From positions 1-64,000 of the forward strand of contig NZ_FOUG01000005.1 in the NCBI RefSeq assembly GCF_900114785.1: a stretch of DNA of 64,000 nt. The letters are read 5' to 3'. Below, piece by piece: positions 40,209-49,810 of the stretch. The translations under genes and the position numbers were made by a program. How positions within the stretch are numbered: the first letter of the stretch is position 1; each line of letters begins with the position of its first letter. A model generated the notes under the pieces. That model saw nothing but the letters and a program-made list of their open reading frames with translations. It was not told where the DNA came from and did not search any database. Source of the stretch: Variovorax sp. OV329. Lineage in GTDB: Bacteria; Pseudomonadota; Gammaproteobacteria; Burkholderiales; Burkholderiaceae_C.

Positions 40209-40298
40209 GCGCCTTGGGAGGCGCGTTCAGATGGAGGTACGAGGGAGGCGTTGCCGGCACTTGGGCAAGTGCAACGCGGGCCGGCTTGCAAGGCCGGC
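40209..40298 (-). promoter_or_regulatory. Three consecutive stem-loops between rluD and scpB
   Basis: Three short hairpins fill the 130-base gap: GCGCC/GGCGC (40209-40224), GCACTT/AAGTGC (40257-40272) and GCCGGC/GCCGGC (40280-40298). None has a U-run. In the minus direction they lie between the rluD stop and the scpB start, so they could be an attenuating or stabilising leader. Function unknown. Confidence 0.5.
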
Positions 40299-40317
40299 AG
40301 GGTCCCAGCGGGCCCAT

Positions 40318-41334
40318 TCACGCGCGATTGTAGTCCAGCCCCCAGGCCCGCATTCCGGCCAGCAGGTCCTCGGGCGGCTCGGAGCGCAGTTCGAGGTTCT
40401 CCTGCGTCACCGGATGCCGGAACGCGAGGCGGAACGCGTGCAGTGCCTGGCGGTCCAGCTCGGGCGTGGCCACTCCGCCGTAGAGGGCATCGCCCACCAG
40501 CGGGTGCCCGATGGAGGCCATGTGCACCCGGATCTGGTGGGTGCGCCCGGTCTCCAGCGTGCAGCGAACCAGGCAGCCTTCGTCGCAGCCGTCGACCTTC
40601 TCGATCAGCGTTCGTGCGGTCTTCCCGGAATGGCGCGCCAGGTCGACAACCGCCATGCGCAGCCGGTTGCGCGGGTCGCGCCCTATGGGTGCGTCCACAT
40701 GCCGTGCGTCCGCACCCTGCCAGGCCCGGTTCGCCAGGGCCAGGTACTGCCGGGTGACCTCGCGCGCGCCGATCATGGCCACCAGCGCGTCCATGGCGGC
40801 ACGCGTGCGCGCCACCACCATGAGGCCGCTGGTGTCGCGGTCGAGGCGGTGCACGATGCCTGCGCGCGGCAGGTGGCCGGCCTGGGCGTCGTGCGCCAGC
40901 AGGCCATTGAGCAGCGTGCCGCTCCAGTGACCCGGCGCCGGATGCACCACCAGACCGACCGGCTTGTCGATGACTCGCAGATGGGCATCCTCGTACACGA
41001 CGCGCAGGTCCATGGGCTCCGGCGTGAAGGCCTGGCTTTGCGGGGTGGGCCGCAGCTCGATCTGGCCGGGCTCGCCGGCCAGAACGCGGGTGGCGGGTTT
41101 GGTCACCACCCTGCCCTTGAGCTGCACGGCGCCCGCCTCGAGCAGCTGGCGCAGGTAGTTGCGCGAGAACTCCGGGATCAGCTCGGCCAGCACACGGTCC
41201 AGCCGCTCCTTGTGCAACCCGGATGGAATGCTGAATTCGCGGATTTCGCTGGCCTGCTCCGCCTCGCCGTGGCCCCAGGCGTCGGCGGCTTCATCCAGAG
41301 GGTCGGTCGATATAATTGAGGGCTCCTGATTCAC
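40318..41334 (-). CDS. rluD: 23S rRNA pseudouridine synthase RluD
   Basis: A 338-aa enzyme forming pseudouridines 1911, 1915 and 1917 in helix 69 of 23S rRNA. An S4 domain (KERLDRVLAELIPEFSRNYLRQLLEAGAV, about 50-78) precedes the catalytic domain with HRLDRDTSGLMVVA and the GRTHQIRVHMASIGHPLVGD signature. The GTG at 41334 is the best start: there is no ATG before the S4 domain, and longer frames run into bamD. The start region overlaps the bamD promoter box, and the two genes diverge with 14 bases between start codons. Confidence 0.92.
   Translation of the reverse strand: MNQEPSIISTDPLDEAADAWGHGEAEQASEIREFSIPSGLHKERLDRVLAELIPEFSRNYLRQLLEAGAVQLKGRVVTKPATRVLAGEPGQIELRPTPQSQAFTPEPMDLRVVYEDAHLRVIDKPVGLVVHPAPGHWSGTLLNGLLAHDAQAGHLPRAGIVHRLDRDTSGLMVVARTRAAMDALVAMIGAREVTRQYLALANRAWQGADARHVDAPIGRDPRNRLRMAVVDLARHSGKTARTLIEKVDGCDEGCLVRCTLETGRTHQIRVHMASIGHPLVGDALYGGVATPELDRQALHAFRLAFRHPVTQENLELRSEPPEDLLAGMRAWGLDYNRA
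41289..41316 (+). promoter_or_regulatory. bamD promoter inside the rluD 5' coding end
   Basis: A perfect TATAAT (41311-41316) with a weak CTTCAT (41289-41294) 16 bases upstream. Expected transcription start is about 41323, some 26 bases before the bamD ATG. The element lies within the first codons of divergent rluD, so it is under both coding and regulatory constraint. Confidence 0.55.
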
Positions 41335-41348
41335 GAAAGCTTCTAGTG

Positions 41349-42158
41349 ATGGTTCGCACCAAATTATCCGCTGTCCCCTGCTGGCTCGCGCTTGCCGCGA
41401 CAGTCGTGCTGGCAGCTGGATGCGCGAGCGACAACGTCGACAAGACGGCCAACTGGAGCCCGAACCGCATCTACACCGAGGCCAAGGACGAGTTCGACTC
41501 CGGCGCCTTCGACAAGGCCGTGCCACTGTACGAGAAGCTCGAGGGCCGCGCCGCCGGCACGCCCCTGGCCCAGCAGGCCCAGCTCGAGAAGGCCTATGCG
41601 CAGTACAAGGGCGGCGACCGCCCTGCCGCGGTCGCCACGCTCGATCGCTTCATGAAGCTGCATCCGGCCAGCCCTGCCTTCGACTACGCCCTGTACATGC
41701 GCGGCATCGTCAACTTCAACGACGACCTGGGCATGTTCTCCTCCTTCACGCGCCAGGACCTGTCCGAGCGCGACCAGAAGGCGGCCAAGGAATCCTTCGA
41801 GTCCTTCAAGGAACTGGTCACGCGTTTCCCGGCCTCGCGCTACGCACCCGATGCACGGGCGCGCATGAACTACATCGTCAATTCGCTGGCGCAGTACGAA
41901 GTGCACGTGGCGCGCTACTACTTCAACCGCGGCGCCTACCTGGCGGCCATCAACCGCTCGCAGCTGGCCATCTCGGACTACCGCGAGGTGCCGGCGGTGG
42001 AGGAAGCGCTCTACATCATGCTGCGCTCCTACGACGCCCTGGGCATGACGCAGCTGCGCGACGACACCCAGCGCGTGCTCACCACCAACTACCCGCAGAG
42101 CAGCTACCTCAGCAACGGCTTCCGCGGCAAGGATGATCCGTGGTGGAAGCTCTGGTAA
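41349..42158 (+). CDS. bamD: Outer membrane assembly lipoprotein BamD
   Basis: A 269-aa essential lipoprotein of the BAM complex. The signal ends in LAAGC with Cys25. The mature part is a TPR-like fold with the family landmarks NRIYTEAKDEFDSGAFDKAVPLYEKLE, YDYAL-type YALYMRGIVNFN, and RFPASRYAPDARARM near 165. The normal C-terminal end (SSYLSNGFRGKDDPWWKLW) is intact. The ATG at 41349 or the GTG one codon before it is the start; there is no strong ribosome binding site. It is divergent from rluD, the common arrangement in proteobacteria. Confidence 0.95.
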   Translation: MVRTKLSAVPCWLALAATVVLAAGCASDNVDKTANWSPNRIYTEAKDEFDSGAFDKAVPLYEKLEGRAAGTPLAQQAQLEKAYAQYKGGDRPAAVATLDRFMKLHPASPAFDYALYMRGIVNFNDDLGMFSSFTRQDLSERDQKAAKESFESFKELVTRFPASRYAPDARARMNYIVNSLAQYEVHVARYYFNRGAYLAAINRSQLAISDYREVPAVEEALYIMLRSYDALGMTQLRDDTQRVLTTNYPQSSYLSNGFRGKDDPWWKLW

Positions 42159-42162
42159 GCCT

Positions 42163-42196
42163 CAGCCGGCTCTGATTCCGATCACTCGGCCGGCTG
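42163..42196. terminator. Inverted repeat at the bamD/dinG convergent junction
   Basis: CAGCCGGC (42163-42170) and GCCGGCTG (42189-42196) form an 8-bp stem over an 18-base loop. The distal arm covers the last codons of the convergent helicase gene. It may terminate both genes; the long loop and lack of a U-run make it uncertain. Confidence 0.4.
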
Positions 42197-44194
42197 GACC
42201 AGCTCGGCCAATGCGGCGTCGAACGCCGATTCGCTCTCCAGCCTTCGCATGCCGGGCACCGCGCCCAGCAGGCGCTTGCCATAGCCCATGGCCGTGAGGC
42301 GCGTGTCGCAGATGGCCAGCACGCCGCGGTCGCTCTCGCGGCGGATCAGCCGGCCTGCGCCCTGCTTCAACGCCACCGCCGCCTCCGGCAGGAAGTAGTC
42401 GCTGAAGGCGCTGCGGCCCTGGGACTCCAGGCGCTTGGAGCGGGCCTCCACCAGCGGATCGTTGGGCGGCGGAAAGGGCAGCTTGTCGATCACCACCAGC
42501 TGCAGCACGTCGCCCGGTGCATCGAAACCTTCCCAGAACGACGCCGACGCCACCAGCACGCAGCCGGGGCGCCCCTGGCCCGCCCCTTCGCGAAAGCGCT
42601 CCATCAGCACGCGCTTGGGCAGCTCGCCCTGCACCAGCACCTCCAGCGAGCGGGCGGTGTCGCTCTGCTCGAACTGGCGGCGCAGGTCGTCGCCGATGGT
42701 GCGTAGCGCGCGCAGCGTGGTGGTCAGCACCAGCGTGCGCCCGCCCAGCAGCGCCGCTCCTCTTCCGGCCAGGCGCGCCACCTGGGCGCTGTGCGACGGG
42801 TCGTTGGGCTTGGGGAAGTTGCGCGGCACGTAGAGCGCCGCCTGCTGCAGGTAGTCGAAGGGACTGGACACGCGCAGTACCGTCGCCTCCTCCAGGCCGC
42901 AGGGCTCGGTGAACCAGCGCAGCTTCGGCTCATCGCCCAGCGTGGCGGAGGTGAAGATCCAGCTGCGGCCCTGGACGGCCTCTTCCTCCGAGCCGCTCTT
43001 GAGCATGCGCCGCTTCACGGCTTCGGCGATGTCCAGCGGCGACTCCATCAGGCGCAGCTGGTGATTACCCACGTCCACCCAGCGCACCGATTCGGCGGCA
43101 CAGGGCTGGGCAAAGCGCTCGGCTCGACGGATGAGCTCGGACGCGCGCTCGTGCAGGCGGACGAAATCGGGCGAGAGCTCGCTGACCATCGCCAGGCCGT
43201 CGGCGGCGTGCTCGAAGGCCTGCTGCACCTCTTCCAGCGCGTTTTGCCAAGGCTGCTCGGGCAGTCCTTCTGGGGCCGCATCGGTCCAGCGCAGCTTGGC
43301 ACCGGGCCACTGCTTCCCGACGACGAGCCGCAACTCACGCGCGGCGCGCTCCACGCCGGCCGCGAGCGTCTGCCAGTCGACCAGACCGCGGGCATGCTGC
43401 AGGCCGGCGGCCAGCAGGTCGCGTGAGAAATCCAGTGCCTGCGCGCTGCCCAGCTGCACACCCAGGAACTGCACGCCGGTCTCGTTGAGCTGGTGCGCCT
43501 CGTCGAACACCACCACCCGCACTGAGGGCAGCAGCTCGGCCATACCGGATTCGCGCACCGCCAGGTCGGCGAAGAACAGGTGGTGGTTGACCACCACCAC
43601 GTCGGCGGCCAAGGCCTCGCGCCGCGCCAGGTTGACATGGCAGGCGCGGAACTGCGGGCATTGCGCACCCAGGCAGTTGTCGCGGGTGGAAGTCACCAAG
43701 GGAATGAGCGGCGAGCGCTCGTCCAGGCCCGGCAGCTCCGCCAGGTCGCCGGTGCGGGTGGACTGGGACCACAGCTCGATCTTCGCCAGCGCCCGTTGCG
43801 AGGCGCGCTCGGGCGAGGCATCGCGGCGTGCCAGTTCAAGGCGGTGCAGGCACAGGTAGCTGGCGCGGCCCTTGAGCAAGGCGGTGCGCACCGGCAGGCC
43901 CAGAGACTCCACCAGGCGCGGCAGGTCGCGGCCGAAGAGCTGATCCTGCAGCGTCTTGGTGGCCGTCGACAGAAGTACTCGCTCACCGCTCAGCAGCGCA
44001 GGCACCAGATAGGAGAAGGTTTTCCCGACGCCGGTGCCCGCCTCGACAACGAGCGCCCCACCCTGCTCGATGGCCTGCGCGACGGCGAGCGCCATCCGCG
44101 TCTGTCCATCGCGCTCGCGGAATTCCTCTGCGGCGCGAGACAGGGCGCCTCCCTGCGCGAAGACTTCGCGCACCCGTTCTTCAAGTGGATTCAT
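42182..44194 (-). CDS. dinG: DinG/YoaA-type iron-sulphur DNA helicase
   Basis: A 670-aa superfamily 2 (XPD-like) 5'-3' helicase involved in replication-fork repair. Walker A is AGTGVGKT (52-59). The 4Fe-4S ligands are Cys115, Cys174, Cys179 and Cys185 (YLCLH; CLGAQCPQFRAC). The DEAH box is 231-234. Helicase motif V/VI material (GQGRPGCVLVASASFWEGFD; KQGAGRLIRRESDRG) is in the C-terminal half. Length and motif spacing fit YoaA/DinG. The ATG shares one base with the stop of the upstream DUF465 gene, so translation is coupled. Confidence 0.92.
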   Translation of the reverse strand: MNPLEERVREVFAQGGALSRAAEEFRERDGQTRMALAVAQAIEQGGALVVEAGTGVGKTFSYLVPALLSGERVLLSTATKTLQDQLFGRDLPRLVESLGLPVRTALLKGRASYLCLHRLELARRDASPERASQRALAKIELWSQSTRTGDLAELPGLDERSPLIPLVTSTRDNCLGAQCPQFRACHVNLARREALAADVVVVNHHLFFADLAVRESGMAELLPSVRVVVFDEAHQLNETGVQFLGVQLGSAQALDFSRDLLAAGLQHARGLVDWQTLAAGVERAARELRLVVGKQWPGAKLRWTDAAPEGLPEQPWQNALEEVQQAFEHAADGLAMVSELSPDFVRLHERASELIRRAERFAQPCAAESVRWVDVGNHQLRLMESPLDIAEAVKRRMLKSGSEEEAVQGRSWIFTSATLGDEPKLRWFTEPCGLEEATVLRVSSPFDYLQQAALYVPRNFPKPNDPSHSAQVARLAGRGAALLGGRTLVLTTTLRALRTIGDDLRRQFEQSDTARSLEVLVQGELPKRVLMERFREGAGQGRPGCVLVASASFWEGFDAPGDVLQLVVIDKLPFPPPNDPLVEARSKRLESQGRSAFSDYFLPEAAVALKQGAGRLIRRESDRGVLAICDTRLTAMGYGKRLLGAVPGMRRLESESAFDAALAELVQPAE

Positions 44195-44397
44195 CAGGCC
44201 GGCTCTTGCGGGTCCAGTTCGCGTTCCAGCCGCGCGATCTGGTCTCGCAGCGCGAGACGACGCTTCTTCAGCCGCCGCAGCAGCAGTTCATCGGGCGGAG
44301 CAGTCTCCGCCAATCGATCGATGGTGGCGTCCAGGTCCGCATGTTCCATGCGACATTCGATCAATTGGCGTGAAATAGAGTGGAGATTCGAGTCCAA
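44194..44397 (-). CDS. DUF465 (YdcH-like) small helical protein
   Basis: A 67-aa helical-hairpin protein of the DUF465/YdcH family, of unknown function. The helix pair NLHSISRQLIECRMEHADLDATIDRL and LLLRRLKKRRLALRDQIARLE is typical. No ATG precedes the conserved start: the TTG at 44397 gives the family-like (M)DSNLHSI, while the first ATG (44349) would remove the first helix. The stop (44196-44194) overlaps the dinG start by one base. Start choice is uncertain; family is fairly sure. Confidence 0.75.
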   Translation of the reverse strand: MDSNLHSISRQLIECRMEHADLDATIDRLAETAPPDELLLRRLKKRRLALRDQIARLERELDPQEPA

Positions 44398-44510
44398 AGT
44401 TGCGCCGCGCGCACACTCACATGGGACGCGGACCCTCTTCGCTTGATAATAGTCCAATACCCCCGACCCAAGAAAGGCACTCAGCGCCACCGGCGCTCGC
44501 AGCAGCACCG

Positions 44511-45284
44511 ATGACAAGAGGCTTTCGACTCGCGGCCGCCAGCGGCCTTCACCAGGGCGACCGCCCTTACCAGCAAGACCAGGTCATGATGATCGGTCAT
44601 CCCCATTTCCAGGGATGCCTGATGGGCGTGGTGGCGGACGGCATGGGTGGACGCAGCGGCGGGCGCAAGGCCTCCGACCAGGTGCTGCTGACGGCCAAGC
44701 AGCTCTTCGCCAAGTATTCACCCGAGACCGACAGTGCCCCTGGCCTGCTCAAGCAGTTGGTGGAAGACTCGCACATGGTCATCAAGCTCACCGCCGTGTC
44801 GGCCGAGCAGGAGCCGCACAGCACCGTGGCCGCGTTCATCATGAACCCGCGCGGCGAGTGCACCTGGATCCACGTAGGCGATTCGCGCCTCTACCACTTC
44901 CAGAACGGCCGGCTGGCCAAACGCACGCGCGACCATTCCTACGTGCAGGCCCTGGTCGACCGCGGCGAATTGAGCGCGGAAGAGATCGAGGACCACCCCC
45001 AAGCCAACATCCTTCTGGGCTGCCTGGGCATGTCCACCGCGCCGCCGCCGATCGACACGCATTCCATCCCGCAGCTCCAGCCTGGCGATGCCTTGCTCGC
45101 CTGCAGCGACGGCCTTTGGCATTACTTCACCCCGGAAGAAATGGGTGCGTTGATCGCCGAGCGCACGCCGCGCGAATCGGTCGAACTGCTGATCGAAGAG
45201 GCCCGCATGCGTGCCCGCGGGACGGGTGACAACATCTCGCTGGCCATTCTCAAACTCGAGCCGCTGCCCAAGGGCAACGGCTGA
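44511..45284 (+). CDS. PP2C-family serine/threonine protein phosphatase
   Basis: A 257-aa metal-dependent phosphatase. Motifs in order: GLHQGDRPYQQDQ (12-24, the GxRxxNED-like start), ADGMGG with metal Asp43 (42-47), HVGDSRLYHF near 130, LACSDGLWHYFT near 195, and GTGDNISLAIL near 240. It is compact and soluble with no membrane segment, like the bacterial phosphatases that oppose Hanks-type kinases or act in type VI secretion. No kinase gene is nearby. The ATG at 44511 lacks a clear ribosome binding site; AAGAAAGG at 44471 and a small hairpin (44483-44497) lie before it. Confidence 0.87.
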   Translation: MTRGFRLAAASGLHQGDRPYQQDQVMMIGHPHFQGCLMGVVADGMGGRSGGRKASDQVLLTAKQLFAKYSPETDSAPGLLKQLVEDSHMVIKLTAVSAEQEPHSTVAAFIMNPRGECTWIHVGDSRLYHFQNGRLAKRTRDHSYVQALVDRGELSAEEIEDHPQANILLGCLGMSTAPPPIDTHSIPQLQPGDALLACSDGLWHYFTPEEMGALIAERTPRESVELLIEEARMRARGTGDNISLAILKLEPLPKGNG

Positions 45285-45296
45285 GTCTTTTCTTTT

Positions 45297-45932
45297 TCAG
45301 GGCGGCGTGGGCAATGGCGCTCCGCGCGGCTTGGTGCGCTTGGCGTTGCGCTCGTCCAGCTCGGCCTTGTCCTGCTCGGCCTTCTTTAGCCGGTCTTCGT
45401 AGCGCTGGCGCTCGACCGCCTCCTGCGCACGCCGCTCCGCCAACCTGGCCTGCTCCTGCGCGTTGGCACGCTGCTTGTTCTGGAAGGCCTGGCGGTTGGC
45501 CGCCTCCTGCGCTTCCCTTTCCTGGCGGCTGGTCTCGCGGTCGGCCGCCCGCTGCTCCCGATCCTTCTGCGACTGCAGGGCGCGCTCGCGATTCGCCGCT
45601 TCGTCGGCCGACGGCTGCGCCTTCTGGTCGAGCTTGTCGAGCTGTGCCGCCGCACGGCGCTGGCGGTCGGCGTCGTTGATGGCGGCTTCCTGGCGCTTCA
45701 GGTCTTCGACCTGCGTGCGCCGCTTGCGGCGGGCGTCGTTGAGGCAATCCTGGACCGCGAACTTCTGGAAGCAGACGGCGCGATCCTGGTCGTAGCGCGC
45801 CTCCACCGCCTTTCGCTCGGTCGAGATGCGCGCCTTCTGGGCGTCGGCTTCCGCCTCGGGCGTGGGCGCCTGCGCGCAGGCCGGCCATGCCGCGATGGCC
45901 AGCAGGTAGGGAATGAAAGGCCTCAAATTCAT
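45297..45932 (-). CDS. Hypothetical exported coiled-coil protein
   Basis: A 211-aa protein with a signal peptide (LRPFIPYLLAIAAWPACAQA, cleavage near residue 21). An almost continuous charged helix rich in Arg, Gln, Glu and Ala follows, a probable coiled coil from about 35 to 190. It contains two cysteines close together (VCFQKFAVQDCLNDA), a short conserved element I recall from small periplasmic proteins of Burkholderiales. The ATG overlaps the zapE stop (ATGA, 45929-45932), so it is made with zapE. Function unknown; an envelope or septal scaffold role is only a guess. Confidence 0.8.
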   Translation of the reverse strand: MNLRPFIPYLLAIAAWPACAQAPTPEAEADAQKARISTERKAVEARYDQDRAVCFQKFAVQDCLNDARRKRRTQVEDLKRQEAAINDADRQRRAAAQLDKLDQKAQPSADEAANRERALQSQKDREQRAADRETSRQEREAQEAANRQAFQNKQRANAQEQARLAERRAQEAVERQRYEDRLKKAEQDKAELDERNAKRTKPRGAPLPTPP

Positions 45933-47047
45933 GTGATGCGGGTGTCGACCGAGCGCGGCTCCAGCGCCAGGAACTCGGCGGACTGCATCTCGTGCAGCCG
46001 CGAAACCGTGCGCGGGAACTCGTGGGCCAGGGGGCCCTCGGTATACAACTCTTCAGGCGGCACCGCCGCCGACATGATGAGTTTGACACGCCGGTCGTAC
46101 AGGACGTCGACCAGCCATGTGAAGCGCCGGGCCTCCGAGGCCATGCGCACCGGCATGTGCGGAACGTCCGAAAGCAGCACCGTGTGAAACTGGCTCGCAA
46201 TCTCCAGGTAGTCGTTCTGCGAGCGCGGCCCGCCGCACAGCGTCTTGAAGTCGAACCAGACCACGCCGCCGGCCTTGCGCCGGGCGCGTATTTCTCGTGC
46301 CTCGATGTGAAGCACCGGGTTCTCGTCGTCGGCCTTCTCGGCCAGGCGGCGGAAGGCGTCGCGCATCTCGGCGTCGGCCTCGGCGCCGTTGGGCGTGAGG
46401 TACAGCCGCACCTGCTCCAGCGTGCGGCGCCGATAGTCGGTGCCGTTGTCCACGTTGATGACTTCCAGCCGCTCGTTGAGCAACTGGATGGCCGGCAGTA
46501 TGCGGTCGCGGTGCAGCCCGCCGGGGTACAGGTCGTCCGGCTTGAAGTTCGAGGTGGTGACGAAGCCCACGCCGTTTTCGAACAGCGACACCAGCAGCCG
46601 GTGCAGGATCATCGCGTCGGTGATGTCCGCGACGTGGAATTCGTCGAAGCAGATCAGCCGGTAGCGCTTGGCCATGCGCCGGCCCAGTTCGTCCAGCGGG
46701 TTTACCGTGCCCTGCAGGTCGGCCAGTTCGCGGTGCACCTCGCGCATGAACTCGTGGAAATGCAGCCGCGTCTTGCGACGCAGCGGCACGGCCGTGTAGA
46801 AGCAGTCCATCAGGAAGCTCTTGCCGCGCCCCACTCCGCCGAACATGTACACGCCGCGCGGAATGTCGGGGCGGTTGATGAGCTTCTTGAAGGCGTTGGA
46901 GCGCTGGGCCTTGTACTCGGCCCAGTCCTGGCAGCAGCGCTCCAGCGCGTCGATGGCGCGCAGCTGCGCGGGGTCGCTCTCGAAACCCCGCGCCTTCAGC
47001 TCCGCCTCGTAGACGGAGCGCACCGAGGGTGCGCTTGCGTCCGTCAC
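45929..47047 (-). CDS. zapE: Cell division AFG1-like ATPase ZapE
   Basis: A 372-aa AAA-type ATPase. Walker A is GGVGRGKS (70-77), Walker B ICFDEFHVAD near 134, and the family segment HFHEFMREVHREL lies between them. In E. coli ZapE acts at the Z-ring late in division under stress and low oxygen; the mitochondrial homologue AFG1 handles misassembled respiratory subunits. The GTG at 47047 starts 2 bases after the lpdA stop. The longer frame to 47875 overlaps lpdA and is rejected. Its place right behind the 2-oxoglutarate dehydrogenase genes is conserved in betaproteobacteria as far as I recall. Confidence 0.92.
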   Translation of the reverse strand: MTDASAPSVRSVYEAELKARGFESDPAQLRAIDALERCCQDWAEYKAQRSNAFKKLINRPDIPRGVYMFGGVGRGKSFLMDCFYTAVPLRRKTRLHFHEFMREVHRELADLQGTVNPLDELGRRMAKRYRLICFDEFHVADITDAMILHRLLVSLFENGVGFVTTSNFKPDDLYPGGLHRDRILPAIQLLNERLEVINVDNGTDYRRRTLEQVRLYLTPNGAEADAEMRDAFRRLAEKADDENPVLHIEAREIRARRKAGGVVWFDFKTLCGGPRSQNDYLEIASQFHTVLLSDVPHMPVRMASEARRFTWLVDVLYDRRVKLIMSAAVPPEELYTEGPLAHEFPRTVSRLHEMQSAEFLALEPRSVDTRIT

Positions 47048-47049
47048 AC

Positions 47050-48480
<1,431 letters not shown>

Positions 48481-48493
48481 TGAACTCGCCCTC

Positions 48494-49759
48494 TCAGATA
48501 TCGAACAGGAGGCGAGCAGGATCTTCCAGCGCTTCCTTCATGGCCACCAGGCCCAGCACGGCTTCGCGGCCGTCGATGATGCGGTGGTCGTAGCTCATGG
48601 CCAGGTAGTTCATCGGGCGAATGACGATCTGGCCGTTCTCGACGACAGCGCGATCCTTGGTGGCATGCACGCCCAGGATGGCCGACTGCGGCGGGTTGAT
48701 GATGGGGGTAGACAGCATCGAGCCGAAGGTGCCGCCGTTGGAGATCGAGAAGGTGCCGCCGGTCATCTCTTCGATGCCGAGCTTTCCTTCCTGGGCCTTC
48801 TTGCCGTACTCGGCGATCTTCTTCTCGATGTCGGCAAAGCTCATCTGGTCGGCATTGCGCAGGATGGGCACGACCAGGCCGCGCGGCGAGCCGACGGCGA
48901 TGCCGATGTCGAAGTAGCCGTGGTAGAGGATGTCATTGCCATCCACCGAGGCGTTGAGCACCGGGAACTTCTTGAGCGCATGCACGGCCGCTTTCACGAA
49001 GAAGCTCATGAAGCCGATCTTGACGCCGTGTTCCTTGGTGAACTGGTCCTGGAACTTCTTGCGCATCTCCATGACCGGGGCCATGTTGACTTCGTTGAAG
49101 GTGGTCAGGATGGCGTTGGTGGACTGCGACTGCAGCAGGCGCTCGGCGATGCGGGCACGCAGGCGGCTCATGGGCACGCGCTGCTCGGGGCGCTCGCCAA
49201 GGTCGGGCGCGCCGGCGGGGGCGGCCACTTGCTGCAGGCTGGTCTTGGGCGCGCCGGTGGGGATCTGCACGGCAGGCGCGGGCTTGGCGCCGCCGGCCAC
49301 GGCGGACAGCACGTCGCCCTTGGTCACGCGGCCGTCCTTGCCAGTGCCGGCAACCTGCGAAGTGCTCAGGTTGTTGTCGGCCAGCAGCTTGGCAGCGGCG
49401 GGCATGGCGACGTCGGACTTCGAGGTGCCGGACGGCGCGGCAGCAGCCGCGGCGGGCGCGGGTGCGGCAGCAGCGGGCGCCGCTGCAGCAGCGGCCGGGG
49501 CCGCTGCGCCGGCCTTGGCGGCGGTGTCGATCCTGGCGATGACCTGCTCGGCCACCACCGTGGCGCCGTCGCCGGCGATGATTTCGGCCAGCACGCCGGC
49601 GGCGGGCGCCGGCACTTCCAGCACGACCTTGTCGGTCTCGATCTCGATCAGGATCTCATCGATGGCCACGGCTTCGCCGGGCTTCTTCTTCCATTGCAGC
49701 ATCGTGGCTTCGGCCACCGATTCGGACAACTGGGGAACTTTGACTTCTACGATAGACAT
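48494..49759 (-). CDS. sucB: Dihydrolipoyllysine succinyltransferase (E2) of 2-oxoglutarate dehydrogenase
   Basis: A 421-aa E2 core. One lipoyl domain with Lys44 ([11 protein letters not shown]), an Ala/Pro linker, a peripheral-subunit-binding domain near 120-160 ([31 protein letters not shown]), and the acyltransferase domain with His392 ([13 protein letters not shown]). It transfers succinyl groups to CoA in the citric acid cycle. It lies 51 bases after sucA. Confidence 0.96.
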   Translation of the reverse strand: MSIVEVKVPQLSESVAEATMLQWKKKPGEAVAIDEILIEIETDKVVLEVPAPAAGVLAEIIAGDGATVVAEQVIARIDTAAKAGAAAPAAAAAAPAAAAPAPAAAAAAPSGTSKSDVAMPAAAKLLADNNLSTSQVAGTGKDGRVTKGDVLSAVAGGAKPAPAVQIPTGAPKTSLQQVAAPAGAPDLGERPEQRVPMSRLRARIAERLLQSQSTNAILTTFNEVNMAPVMEMRKKFQDQFTKEHGVKIGFMSFFVKAAVHALKKFPVLNASVDGNDILYHGYFDIGIAVGSPRGLVVPILRNADQMSFADIEKKIAEYGKKAQEGKLGIEEMTGGTFSISNGGTFGSMLSTPIINPPQSAILGVHATKDRAVVENGQIVIRPMNYLAMSYDHRIIDGREAVLGLVAMKEALEDPARLLFDI

Positions 49760-49810
49760 TTGAAGGGTCCTTGCGCTTCGTGTTTCTTGTTTGACGATGG
49801 CTCGTCGTTC

